The notes beneath the pieces were generated by a model. That model was not told the DNA's origin. It made no database searches and was given only the letters and a program-made list of their open reading frames with translations. A DNA stretch of 23,537 bases from the IMG/VR virus record IMGVR_UViG_3300044547_001470, positions 1-23,537 of that record; one strand, 5' to 3'. The first letter of the stretch is position 1; each line of letters starts with the position of its first letter. The DNA is from a virus. Positions 15,895 to 23,330 of the stretch are shown here, in pieces. Made by a program: the position numbers and the translations under genes.

Positions 15895-16666
15895 GAGCCT
15901 TATTAACAAGTTGGTTGAAAAACCAAAAAAGAGTGAAGAGAATTTAATTGATAGTCAAGCAATTGTTGACAAGATTAAAGAAGGATATGCTCTGCAAAGA
16001 AAAGCATCTTTTAAAAAGAGAGATAGCTTTACCCCGTCAACACTAACGTATGGTGCAGGTAAGTGTCCTAGATTTTGGTACTTATGGTTTGAAGGAAATG
16101 AGTCTGATGTAAAAACAGACTGGTACTCAGTTGCAAATATGGATAGCGGTACTGATCGTCATGGTCGTATTGAAAAGGCTATGGAGTCTGCTGGTATTCT
16201 AGTAACCAATGAAGAGCGTTTATCTTATATAGACCCACCTATTTCTGGTAGAACAGATGCAATTATTAAGTGGAATGATATGGATATTCTTACTGAAATT
16301 AAAACACTTAACGAAGATTCTTTTCATTATCTAAATGTCAAGGGAGAAGCAAGAAAATACCATGTTGAACAACTTCTAATCTATATGAAGATTCTTAAAA
16401 AGAGTTTTGCATTCCTTGTTTATGAATCAAAGAATAGTCACGAACTTTCTTTGTTCCCCATTAAACTAACTGATCACTACAAGAATTTTATTAATTACTT
16501 TTTTGATTGGATGAGAGAAGTAAAGAAGGCATCCGATGACGGTCTTCTTCCTGAAAATCCTTACCGTTCAAACTCTAAAGTTTGCAAAGGTTGTGATTTC
16601 GAAACAGTATGTCGCACAAAACCAAAGGGTGATATTAAAATAGCACCAAGGAAAGATCTTGAGTAA
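15887..16666 (+). CDS. Cas4/RecB-like PD-(D/E)XK nuclease with Fe-S cysteines
   Basis: A probable DNA exonuclease or endonuclease, 259 residues from this start. The nuclease core is complete: His92, Asp124 (GRTDAII), Glu137-x-Lys139 (TEIKT) and Gln162 (HVEQLLIYM). One cysteine before the core (Cys60, GKCPRFW) and three after it (Cys233-x2-Cys236-x5-Cys242, CKGCDFETVC) match the four-cysteine 4Fe-4S arrangement of Cas4 and AddB. The start chosen is the ATG at 15887, because AGGA (15877-15880) sits six bases before it; an upstream in-frame ATG at 15869 lacks such a site. No cas genes are near, so a phage recombination role (5' end processing with the recombinase) is more likely than CRISPR adaptation. 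Confidence 0.82.
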   Translation: MAKSLINKLVEKPKKSEENLIDSQAIVDKIKEGYALQRKASFKKRDSFTPSTLTYGAGKCPRFWYLWFEGNESDVKTDWYSVANMDSGTDRHGRIEKAMESAGILVTNEERLSYIDPPISGRTDAIIKWNDMDILTEIKTLNEDSFHYLNVKGEARKYHVEQLLIYMKILKKSFAFLVYESKNSHELSLFPIKLTDHYKNFINYFFDWMREVKKASDDGLLPENPYRSNSKVCKGCDFETVCRTKPKGDIKIAPRKDLE

Positions 16667-16952
16667 ATTTTGTAAGCTATGCGATAATCACTTTGAAAGC
16701 AATAATAAAAATCAAATCTATTGCTCACCTGAGTGCAGGGCAACTGCAACAAAGGAAAAGATTATGCAAAGATACAAGGTTTCAAAGGTTAAGTCTCGTG
16801 CTACAAAGTCAAGAAAATGTGCTGGTGGGTGTGGTATAGAAATTAGTATTTATAATGATATTGGATTTTGTAATAGCTGTATGATGAGTAAAAGAAAGCT
16901 TGACCAAACTTTAAAAGATATAAAAGGATTTTTTGATTATGACCAAACCTAG
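16659..16952 (+). CDS. Double zinc-finger small protein
   Basis: A 97-residue basic protein with two cysteine clusters. The first is FCKLCDNHF...IYCSPECRA (CxxC...CxxxC) near the N-terminus; the second is KCAGGCGIE...GFCNSCMMS (CxxxC...CxxC) at ~48-75. They are joined by a basic linker (SKVKSRATKSRK). Each could bind one zinc, and the layout fits nucleic-acid binding. It starts with TTG seven bases after AAGGA, eight bases inside the nuclease gene, and ends inside the resolvase gene. No named family is recognised. It may be a regulator or a DNA-targeting partner for the flanking nucleases. Confidence 0.6.
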   Translation: MSKFCKLCDNHFESNNKNQIYCSPECRATATKEKIMQRYKVSKVKSRATKSRKCAGGCGIEISIYNDIGFCNSCMMSKRKLDQTLKDIKGFFDYDQT

Positions 16953-17526
16953 TTGGAAAGATATTGGAAAGCCAAAAAGATTTATCTCTATAGATGCTTC
17001 TTCTACTTCTGCTGCCTTTGCAATATTTGAAAATGATGAGTTGGTAAAATTTGGAAAGATTAATTTTACTGGAAATGATCATTATAAAAAAGCTGGAGAT
17101 GCTTGTAAAAAACTTACTCCACTTTTTAAAGATTTTAATGTTGAGGTAGTTGTAATCGAAAATACTATTTTTGCAAACTCTCCAAAAACATCAATGCAGT
17201 TAGCCCTTGCACAAGGGGCTATTGTTAGTGCAGCATATATCAATGGCGTAAAAGACATCTACCCCTGCGTACCAGTTGCTTGGCAGAACTGGATTGGCAA
17301 TAAGGTTCTAACAAAAGAAGAAAAGTTTGAACTAAGAAAACAAACTCCTGGAAAGTCAGAGTCTTGGTACAAAGGCAAGGAAAGAGAGTTCAGAAAGAAT
17401 AGAACTATTAGACTTGTCAATATAGAATTTATGACTGATGTAAGTGACAACGATGTTGCAGACGCTATTGCTATTGGATGGTATGCAACAAATAATTGGA
17501 ATAAGATAAGTAAACTTGACTTATAA
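16939..17526 (+). CDS. RuvC-like Holliday junction resolvase
   Basis: An RNase H-fold endonuclease of 195 residues that should cut four-way junctions and branches before packaging. Catalytic acids are visible in order: Asp19 (ISIDASSTSAAFA), Glu74 (VVVIENTIF), then Asp172 and Asp175 (DNDVADAIAIG). This matches RuvC, whose length is about 170-190. An inserted basic loop (~130-155, KQTPGKSESWYKGKEREFRK) may extend DNA contact. I prefer the ATG at 16939 over the TTG at 16933, because AGGA (16925-16928) is ten bases before the ATG and only four before the TTG. The 5' end overlaps the zinc-finger gene. Confidence 0.82.
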   Translation: MTKPSWKDIGKPKRFISIDASSTSAAFAIFENDELVKFGKINFTGNDHYKKAGDACKKLTPLFKDFNVEVVVIENTIFANSPKTSMQLALAQGAIVSAAYINGVKDIYPCVPVAWQNWIGNKVLTKEEKFELRKQTPGKSESWYKGKEREFRKNRTIRLVNIEFMTDVSDNDVADAIAIGWYATNNWNKISKLDL

Positions 17527-17527
17527 A

Positions 17528-17536
17528 GGATATAAT
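17528..17536 (+). promoter_or_regulatory. -10 box, leaderless-type, before 17543 gene
   Basis: GGATATAAT contains a perfect TATAAT ending six bases before the ATG at 17543. Transcription would begin at about the A of that ATG. There is no Shine-Dalgarno between the box and the start and no clear -35. Confidence 0.5.
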
Positions 17537-17542
17537 GATATT

Positions 17543-17695
17543 ATGAAAATGTACACTAATGAAAATTGGTTAAGAAAAAGATTCTTGCTAGATAAAAAAT
17601 CTCCAGAAGACATTGCAAAAGAATGTGGAGTTTCTGTTGAAACTATCTATGTGTATCTTGGTAAATTTGGATTAAGAAAGAGTAGAAGAAAATAA
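17543..17695 (+). CDS. 50-aa HTH protein, leaderless-type start
   Basis: A tiny gene between the resolvase and the DUF1599-like gene. The 50 residues form one helix-turn-helix: a leading helix (NENWLRKRFLLD), then KSPEDIAKECGVSVETIYVY with the classic A-x-x-x-G-V-S turn, and a basic tail (LRKSRRK). The arrangement resembles the HTH of sigma region 4 or of resolvases. It starts six bases after a TATAAT box without a ribosome site and ends as TAATG on the next start, so downstream genes are coupled to it. A small repressor or activator for the late packaging genes that follow is a reasonable guess. A second in-frame ATG two codons later is also possible. Confidence 0.6.
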   Translation: MKMYTNENWLRKRFLLDKKSPEDIAKECGVSVETIYVYLGKFGLRKSRRK

Positions 17696-18030
17696 TGGCT
17701 GAATATCCCTCAGAAGCATTCTTTGTAAATAAGAATGAAGACAAGATTAAAAAGATTCTTGAACTCTCTAAAACTGCACCAGCTGGATATAGTATTCTTG
17801 CTGCCTGTCTAGAAATTACAGAAATGTTGCTAGAAAAAAATGTAGCATATGGAAACTCTGCTCTTAATCCTATTCGCATCTTTAGTAATGCAGACGATAT
17901 GGAGCAGTTAAATGTCCGTATTGATGATAAGTTGAATAGAATTAAAAATAAAAAGCTATATGCAGGTGACAATGATGAAGACGATTTGATTGGATATCTA
18001 TTGCTAAAGAAGGCTAAAAAGCGTGGCTAA
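17695..18030 (+). CDS. DUF1599/Nmad1-like protein, MazG-type helical fold candidate
   Basis: A 111-residue helical protein. The stretch LEITEMLLEKNVAYGNSALN, then PIRIFS, then QLNVRIDDKLNRIKN and DEDDLIGYLLLKK resembles phage proteins of the DUF1599 (nucleotide modification-associated domain 1) group. These share the 'K-x-x-x-Y-G' element and a late 'E-D-x-x-D-L-x-G-Y' acidic helix with MazG-like enzymes. A nucleotide-processing role would fit the MazG and IMPDH-type genes nearby. Start: ATG overlapping the previous stop (TAATG). The family call is from memory of the pattern and only moderately sure. Confidence 0.5.
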   Translation: MAEYPSEAFFVNKNEDKIKKILELSKTAPAGYSILAACLEITEMLLEKNVAYGNSALNPIRIFSNADDMEQLNVRIDDKLNRIKNKKLYAGDNDEDDLIGYLLLKKAKKRG

Positions 18031-18310
18031 AAGAAAGATAACTTACTTAGATAGGTTTGAAAGAAAGTTTTCAATGGTTACTGAAACTGGTCACGAAATA
18101 AATAAAGGTGACTTGATTAAGATTTCTGGAGAATATGGGGCTACTTTTAAGTTTCAATGCCTAGTCAAAAATCCTGAAAATGGTGTAGAATGGATAGACT
18201 GCTTTCAAATGCTGAAGGATACATCTGGACCAACTAGGTCTTTTTATCCTGATAGAGTTAAGGCAGTAAAGAAGAGAGGTAAGCGTGTCAAGCGAAGCAG
18301 CGTTAGTTAA
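18023..18310 (+). CDS. Small basic protein, SH3-like beta candidate
   Basis: A 95-residue protein, not recognised. It has basic ends (AKRKITYLDRFERK; VKAVKKRGKRVKRS) around a beta-rich centre with 'KGDLIKISGEYGATFKFQCL', a pattern seen in SH3-like barrels, and FYPDRVKAV near the end. It starts with GTG after AAGAAGG, eight bases before the end of the previous gene, and ends inside the small terminase gene. Its charge suggests nucleic-acid binding. Its place directly before the terminase genes may mean a packaging accessory, but that is only positional. Confidence 0.5.
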   Translation: MAKRKITYLDRFERKFSMVTETGHEINKGDLIKISGEYGATFKFQCLVKNPENGVEWIDCFQMLKDTSGPTRSFYPDRVKAVKKRGKRVKRSSVS

Positions 18311-18809
18311 TCATTTAGACCTTGTAAACAAGGTTGCATCAGAGTACCTAAAAGGATCTGATGCTTCAGAGATTTCAAAAATACTAAACATTCCAAGAGT
18401 AAAAGTTACTGAGCTTCTTACTGACTGGAGAGTTATGGCTGCCAACAATCAGGCAATCCATGCTCGTGCAAAAGAAGCCCTTGCTGGTGCAGACCAACAT
18501 TTTTCATCTTTAATTAAAAAAGCATATGAAGTTATTGACTCTGCAGATACCACTGCAAACTTAACCGCTAAGACAACATCTATTAAGCTTATTGCTGATA
18601 TTGAAAGTAAGAGACTTGAGATGTTGCAAAAAGCAGGTCTGCTTGATAATCAAGAACTTGCTGATGAACTTTTAGAAACAGAAAGAAAGCAAGAAATTCT
18701 TATTTCAATTCTTAAAGAAGTAACTTCATCCTGTGAATCTTGTAGACCAAAAGTTTTGACAAAACTTTCTCAAGTTAATGAGGGTGGGGTAGTTTTAATT
18801 GACAATTGA
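18285..18809 (+). CDS. terS: Probable small terminase subunit
   Basis: The DNA-recognition subunit of the packaging motor, inferred mainly from position directly before and overlapping the large subunit. The 174 residues begin with an HTH-like region (ASEYLKGSDASEISKILNIP, then RVKVTELLTDWRV; residues ~15-48). Long helices follow (~60-135), suitable for oligomer formation, and then a C-terminal tail with Cys-x-x-Cys (SSCESCRP) that could bind the large subunit or a metal. Start: GTG with AGAGG upstream, 26 bases inside the previous gene. Length and layout suit a TerS; sequence families of TerS are very diverse, so confidence is moderate. Confidence 0.65.
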   Translation: MSSEAALVNHLDLVNKVASEYLKGSDASEISKILNIPRVKVTELLTDWRVMAANNQAIHARAKEALAGADQHFSSLIKKAYEVIDSADTTANLTAKTTSIKLIADIESKRLEMLQKAGLLDNQELADELLETERKQEILISILKEVTSSCESCRPKVLTKLSQVNEGGVVLIDN

Positions 18810-20583
18810 TATTAGTGACTTTATGGAGGCTCTTGATGAGTCACCATTTTCAGAAACCCCAGTTGACGTTGTAACATTTGTTACAGGTGAAAAATATTTA
18901 AACCAGCCAGACTTGTCAGAGTATCAATATACTCTTGTAGAATGCATGAGCCAAATCTATCAAGAAAAAGACATCATTAGATATATGGGTGAAGAAGCTG
19001 GTAAAGAACATTATAAAAAATATACTAAAAGTGAAATCATTATGCAGCTTGGAAAGGGTAGTGGAAAAGACTATACCTCTACAGTTGGATGTTCTTACTT
19101 AGTTTATAAATTGTTATGTTTAAAAGATCCTTCAAGATATTTTGGTAAGCCATCTAATGATGCTATTGATATTATGAACGTTGCTATCAATGCTCAACAG
19201 GCTAAGAATGTTTTCTTCAAAGGATTTAGAAGTAAGATAGAAGGATCTCCGTGGTTTGCAGGAAAGTTTTCTCCACCAAAGATTGATAGCATTGAATTTG
19301 ATAAAGCAATTACTGTGTACTCTGGTCACTCTGAAAGAGAATCTGCTGAAGGCTTGAACTTAATGCTGGCAATTCTTGATGAGATCTCTGGCTTTGCAAT
19401 GGAGTCTGCAAGTGGAAACGATCACGCTAAGACTGCTGACAATATTTATAAAGCATTCCGTGGATCTGTTGACTCTCGCTTTCCAGACTTTGGAAAGGTA
19501 GTTCTTCTTTCATTCCCTCGTTTTAAAGGTGACTTTATTTCAACAAGGTACGAAGATGTTATTGCAGAAAAAGAAACCATCGTAAGATCGCATGAGTTTA
19601 TTTTAAATCCAGCACTGTCAGAAGATGACCCACAAAATAAATTTACTGTAGAGTGGGATGAAGACCACATCAACTCATATAAGCTTCCTGGAGTCTTTGC
19701 ACTTAAAAGACCAACTTGGGAGATTAATCCTACAAGAAAAATTGAAGATTTTAAATTAGCTTTCTTTACAGATATGCCAGATGCACTAATGCGTTTTGCC
19801 TGTATGCCAACTACCTCCTCTGACGCTTTCTTTAAAAATAGAGAAAAACTTGGAATGGCATTTAAAAAGCACAACCCTATTGATGTTTCTAAAAGAATCG
19901 AACAGTCTTTTCAACCAGACCCAGACACAACCTATTACGTTCACGCTGACCTTGCACAGAAGCACGATAAGTGTGCGGTATCAATTGCCCACATTGATAA
20001 GTGGGTAAGTCTGCAATCATTTAATGATTATCAGCAGATTGTTCCGTTTGTTGTAGTTGATGCAATCGTGTACTGGGAACCTAAAAAAGAAGGTCCAGTA
20101 GATTTATCAGAAGTAAAGAATTGGATTATTAACTTAAGAAGGCTTGGTTTCAATCTAGGACTAGTAACCTTTGACCGTTGGAACTCTTTTGATATTCAAA
20201 GAGATTTAAGTAGTGTTGGAATTAAAACAGAAACTCTTTCAGTAGCTAAAAAACATTATGAAGATCTTTCTATGCTTGTTTATGAAGAAAGAATAGTTTT
20301 ACCTCAAATAGATTTATTACTTGAGGAGATGCAGGAACTTAGAATTATGAATAATAATAGAGTAGACCACCCAAGAAAGAAGTCTAAGGACCTTGCAGAT
20401 GCTATGTGTGGCTCTGTATATAATGCAATTAGTCACACAAGAAGAGAAAAAATTCAGGAAGTAGAAATTCATACCTACCAGTCTCGTCCAAAAGTTGACA
20501 AGGATGATGAAAAGATGATAAAATCTAAGCCTGAGATGACGGAAGATATTAAAGAATATCTTATGAATTTTAATTTAATTTAG
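18799..20583 (+). CDS. terL: Large terminase subunit (ATPase-nuclease)
   Basis: Pumps DNA into the prohead and cuts the concatemer. Of 594 residues, the N-terminal ATPase has Walker A GKGSGKD (85-91) and Walker B LAILDE (~189-194, catalytic Glu). The RNase H-like nuclease has its acidic triad at Asp384 (VHADLAQKHDK), Asp459 (VTFDRW) and Asp534 (SKDLADAMCG). Both domains are complete. The start is TTG at 18799, eleven bases inside the previous gene, with a GAGGGTGGGG stretch upstream; an ATG at 18823 would also keep all domains. The GKGSGKD form with the TFDRW motif resembles terminases of many actinophages and Bacillus phages. Confidence 0.93.
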   Translation: MTIDISDFMEALDESPFSETPVDVVTFVTGEKYLNQPDLSEYQYTLVECMSQIYQEKDIIRYMGEEAGKEHYKKYTKSEIIMQLGKGSGKDYTSTVGCSYLVYKLLCLKDPSRYFGKPSNDAIDIMNVAINAQQAKNVFFKGFRSKIEGSPWFAGKFSPPKIDSIEFDKAITVYSGHSERESAEGLNLMLAILDEISGFAMESASGNDHAKTADNIYKAFRGSVDSRFPDFGKVVLLSFPRFKGDFISTRYEDVIAEKETIVRSHEFILNPALSEDDPQNKFTVEWDEDHINSYKLPGVFALKRPTWEINPTRKIEDFKLAFFTDMPDALMRFACMPTTSSDAFFKNREKLGMAFKKHNPIDVSKRIEQSFQPDPDTTYYVHADLAQKHDKCAVSIAHIDKWVSLQSFNDYQQIVPFVVVDAIVYWEPKKEGPVDLSEVKNWIINLRRLGFNLGLVTFDRWNSFDIQRDLSSVGIKTETLSVAKKHYEDLSMLVYEERIVLPQIDLLLEEMQELRIMNNNRVDHPRKKSKDLADAMCGSVYNAISHTRREKIQEVEIHTYQSRPKVDKDDEKMIKSKPEMTEDIKEYLMNFNLI

Positions 20584-20603
20584 TAGAAAATGGACCTAAG
20601 TTT

Positions 20604-21635
20604 ATGAAAGAATATTTAGCAAATAATGACATTTGCTTTGATGATATCTTAATGGTTCCACAATATTCGGAAGTAGTTAGTAGAACAGCCGTAGATTTAA
20701 AGATGCCCGTTGGTGGCTCTACCTGGCTAGACTTTCCAGTAATCGCATCTCCAATGGACACAGTTTGTGAAAAAGATATGGCTATTGCAATTGCTGAATC
20801 TGGCGGAATTGGAATTATCCATAGGTTTATGTCTGTAAAAAAACAAATAAAAATGGTTAAAGAAGTAAATAGTTATAACAATCTTAACCTACCTGTTGGT
20901 GCAGCACTATCAAGTACATTCCTTGAAGAACAGGTAGAAAAACTAATCTCTGCTGGAGTTTCTATGCTTTTAATTGACACTGCAAATGGTCATAGTAAAA
21001 TGGCAATTGATGCAACAATAAGGTTAAAGAATCTTGTTGGAAACGATATTCATATTATGTCTGGGAATGTTGCAACAGCAGAAGGATATATTGCCCTGGA
21101 TGCTGCAGGTGCTGATTCTATTAGAGTTGGTATTGGTGGCGGTAGTATGTGCACAACAAGGATAGTATCTGGTCATGGTATTCCAACACTATCTTCAATT
21201 ATAAACGTGCGAGAGACAAAAGATAAGTTTGGCTTAAATGCTGCCATTGTAGCAGATGGTGGAATTAGAAATACTGGAGATATGATTAAGGCATTTGCAG
21301 CAGGAGCAGACTCTGTAATGCTGGGCTCAATGTTGGCTGGTACTGATGAATCTCCAGGGTCTTTACATTTTAAAGGTAATAAAAAGTTTAAATCTTTTAG
21401 AGGAATGGCAAGCAAAGAAGCTAATAAGGATAAAGACATTGCAGTTGCAGAAGGAGTATCTACAATGATTCCATATAAGGGATCTGTAAAAGATATTTTT
21501 AAAGATATCAAGGGTGGAATTGGAAGTGGATGCTCTTATAGTGGGGTAGATTTCCTTTGCAATCTATATCAAGAATCTATGTATGTAAAAGTTTCACCAC
21601 TAACTGTAAAGGAGTCAATGCCTCATGGAAGATAA
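20604..21635 (+). CDS. IMP dehydrogenase / GMP reductase family enzyme
   Basis: A TIM-barrel purine enzyme of 343 residues. The catalytic loop [17 protein letters not shown] places Cys183 where IMPDH and GMP reductase form their covalent intermediate. NAD(P)-site and phosphate-loop elements are present ([34 protein letters not shown]). The two CBS domains of cellular IMPDH are absent, and the length equals that of GMP reductase (~345). The segment between RGMAS (266-270) and [11 protein letters not shown] (283-293) is short, without the Arg-Tyr flap pair that IMPDH uses for hydrolysis. The C-terminus (KESMPHG) recalls IMPDH instead. So either activity is possible: GMP to IMP, or IMP to XMP. 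It lies between terminase and head genes, 20 bases after the terL stop. Confidence 0.85.
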   Translation: MKEYLANNDICFDDILMVPQYSEVVSRTAVDLKMPVGGSTWLDFPVIASPMDTVCEKDMAIAIAESGGIGIIHRFMSVKKQIKMVKEVNSYNNLNLPVGAALSSTFLEEQVEKLISAGVSMLLIDTANGHSKMAIDATIRLKNLVGNDIHIMSGNVATAEGYIALDAAGADSIRVGIGGGSMCTTRIVSGHGIPTLSSIINVRETKDKFGLNAAIVADGGIRNTGDMIKAFAAGADSVMLGSMLAGTDESPGSLHFKGNKKFKSFRGMASKEANKDKDIAVAEGVSTMIPYKGSVKDIFKDIKGGIGSGCSYSGVDFLCNLYQESMYVKVSPLTVKESMPHGR

Positions 21636-21984
21636 TGAAGAAATGAGTAGCGAAGAATTATCAGAAATGATTGAGTACTTAATTGAAGTAGGTGCTATGG
21701 AAATTATGGGGTATGATTCTATATCAGATCAGTTTACATACAAGGTAACTTCAAAATGTAAAGAACTTTATCCAGAATTATATTATGCACATTATGAAGC
21801 CGTTGGAGAAATGGCTAGTCAGTTGTGGATGAAAGATGTTGTAGACATAGTGTTTACTGAAGGACAAACCGTTGTTGGAGTTACTCCAGAACAAGTAGAA
21901 TATATAAAAGAAAATATAAGTACTTTTTCTGATGATGAAAGATTTTTTCTTGAAGTATTACTAAATCATTATGAGCAAAAATAG
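21625..21984 (+). CDS. Conserved acidic phage protein, function unknown
   Basis: A 119-residue acidic protein ([20 protein letters not shown] start). Helices surround a short beta pair (GYDSISDQFTYKVTSKCKEL), a layout like a small winged-helix domain, followed by a helix-rich second half ending in DDERFFLEVLLNHYEQK. I have an impression of related short proteins next to packaging or head genes in other environmental phages but know no function. The start is ATG with AAAGGAG upstream, inside the purine-enzyme gene (11-base overlap). The stop codon touches the next promoter box. Confidence 0.5.
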   Translation: MEDNEEMSSEELSEMIEYLIEVGAMEIMGYDSISDQFTYKVTSKCKELYPELYYAHYEAVGEMASQLWMKDVVDIVFTEGQTVVGVTPEQVEYIKENISTFSDDERFFLEVLLNHYEQK

Positions 21985-21992
21985 GATATAAT
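21984..21992 (+). promoter_or_regulatory. -10 box, leaderless-type, before 22000 gene
   Basis: GGATATAAT ends seven bases before the GTG at 22000. No Shine-Dalgarno lies between box and start. It shares GGATATAAT exactly with the site at 17528 and supports GTG 22000 as the true start of the multidomain head-region gene. Confidence 0.5.
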
Positions 21993-21999
21993 ATTAGTT

Positions 22000-23319
22000 G
22001 TGGATATTATTAAATCAGCAGAATGGGAAGGCGAACCCCTTTACAATATGCTTTCAGAAGATGAAAAAGCCTTTGCAGATTCTTTGTTAAAATTAACAGA
22101 AGAGCTTGGACCGCTAGATCAATCAGAGGGGATCTGGATTGGTTATGAAGATGGTGCTAATAATGAAAATGCTTCCATTGGGGTAAAGTGTGGAAACTGT
22201 GCACTTCACAAATCTTCTATTGCCTGTGCAATTATTGCTCAACAAATTGAAGAAGAAGGTGCTTGCAGACTTGCAGTAATTCCAGATGGGTATGTAAATT
22301 CTGATATGAAAAATTCTGGAGAAGAGTTTGAAGAAATGATTCCTGAAATGTCAAAAGCAGATTCAGTTAGAGTTGGTCAAATGGTTTCTTGGAATTCAAG
22401 TGGCGGAACTGCTAGAGGAAAAGTAGTTAGAGTGGTTAGAAATGGCTCTATCAATGTTCCTAATTCTGATTTTACAATTACAGGAACTCCAGATAATCCA
22501 GCAGCACTTATTAGAATTTATAGAGATGGCAAGCCAACAGAAACTTTAGTTGGTCATAGGGTAGAAACTCTAAGGGTATCAACTTCAAAAGCACACCACG
22601 ATGATGTTATTGGAAATGATGATGTTCCAAATACAAGAGCTCACTCAATGGAAGATTGTGATGATAAAAATTGTCCACAGCATTCAATGGGTAAAAAAGA
22701 TTACTCTGATAAAGAAAGACAGATTTTAGCTCGTAGAGATATGGCTTTGCCTGATGGATCTTTTCCAATTGTTACTGCAGCAGATTTAAGTAATGCAGTT
22801 CAGGCAGTTGGTCGTGCATCAAATTATGCAAGGGCTCGTAATCATATTATAAGAAGAGCTGAAGCACTTAACAGAACTGATTTACTTCCAGAAGAATGGA
22901 AGCCAAAGTCTGAAAGAAAAAAATATGATATGGAAAAAAGAGATGTGTCAGATATTGATTTAAAGCCAACTGAATCAATGGCAAACAATGCAAAAAGAGG
23001 TTTAGAGCTAAGAGCTAAGTTTGGTAGAGGCGGAACTGCAGTTGGAGTTGCTCGTGCTCGTGATTTGGTAAACGGTAGAGATCTTAGCCCTGAAACAGTC
23101 GCTAGAATGTATTCATTTTTTTCAAGACACGAAGTAGACAAGCAAGGTAAAGATTGGGACAATGCAGAACGTCCATCAAACGGAAAGATAGCCTGGTTAC
23201 TTTGGGGTGGAGACTCTGGATTTGCTTGGTCAACACAAAAATGGAAAGCAATTCAAAACGCAAGAGCATCTAAATCAGATGATACTTGGACAGATTCACC
23301 ATTTTCTTTTTATAAATAA
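22000..23319 (+). CDS. Multidomain head-region protein: cysteine cluster, DUF2945 Tudor-like and DUF6582-like domains
   Basis: A 439-residue protein of unknown role at the start of the head module. Residues ~36-95 hold Cys64-x2-Cys67-x8-Cys76-x12-Cys89 in a globular domain (IGVKCGNCALHKSSIACAII), a likely metal site. Residues ~126-198 match the DUF2945 'hypervirulence-associated Tudor' pattern (VRVGQMVSWNSSGGTARGKV, ending HRVETLRV). Residues ~235-300 resemble DUF6582 (LPDGSFPIVTAADLSNAVQA). Residues ~322-428 hold a motif-rich region (FGRGGTAVGVARARDL; MYSFFSRHEVDKQGKDW; GKIAWLLWGGD) that I associate with phage head or portal-linked proteins. It starts with GTG behind a -10 box and without a ribosome site. 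Domains are recognised from pattern; a capsid-assembly role is positional inference. Confidence 0.65.
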   Translation: MDIIKSAEWEGEPLYNMLSEDEKAFADSLLKLTEELGPLDQSEGIWIGYEDGANNENASIGVKCGNCALHKSSIACAIIAQQIEEEGACRLAVIPDGYVNSDMKNSGEEFEEMIPEMSKADSVRVGQMVSWNSSGGTARGKVVRVVRNGSINVPNSDFTITGTPDNPAALIRIYRDGKPTETLVGHRVETLRVSTSKAHHDDVIGNDDVPNTRAHSMEDCDDKNCPQHSMGKKDYSDKERQILARRDMALPDGSFPIVTAADLSNAVQAVGRASNYARARNHIIRRAEALNRTDLLPEEWKPKSERKKYDMEKRDVSDIDLKPTESMANNAKRGLELRAKFGRGGTAVGVARARDLVNGRDLSPETVARMYSFFSRHEVDKQGKDWDNAERPSNGKIAWLLWGGDSGFAWSTQKWKAIQNARASKSDDTWTDSPFSFYK

Positions 23320-23330
23320 TAGGAGGCTAT

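Noticed and set aside
15887-16666. Cas4-like nuclease as a sign of a phage CRISPR system
   Set aside because: No Cas1, Cas2 or repeat array is present; the neighbours are recombination genes.
19446-19874. Minus-strand 142-aa frame within the large terminase gene
   Set aside because: It is a shadow of a strongly conserved coding frame, and all credible genes in the window are on the plus strand.
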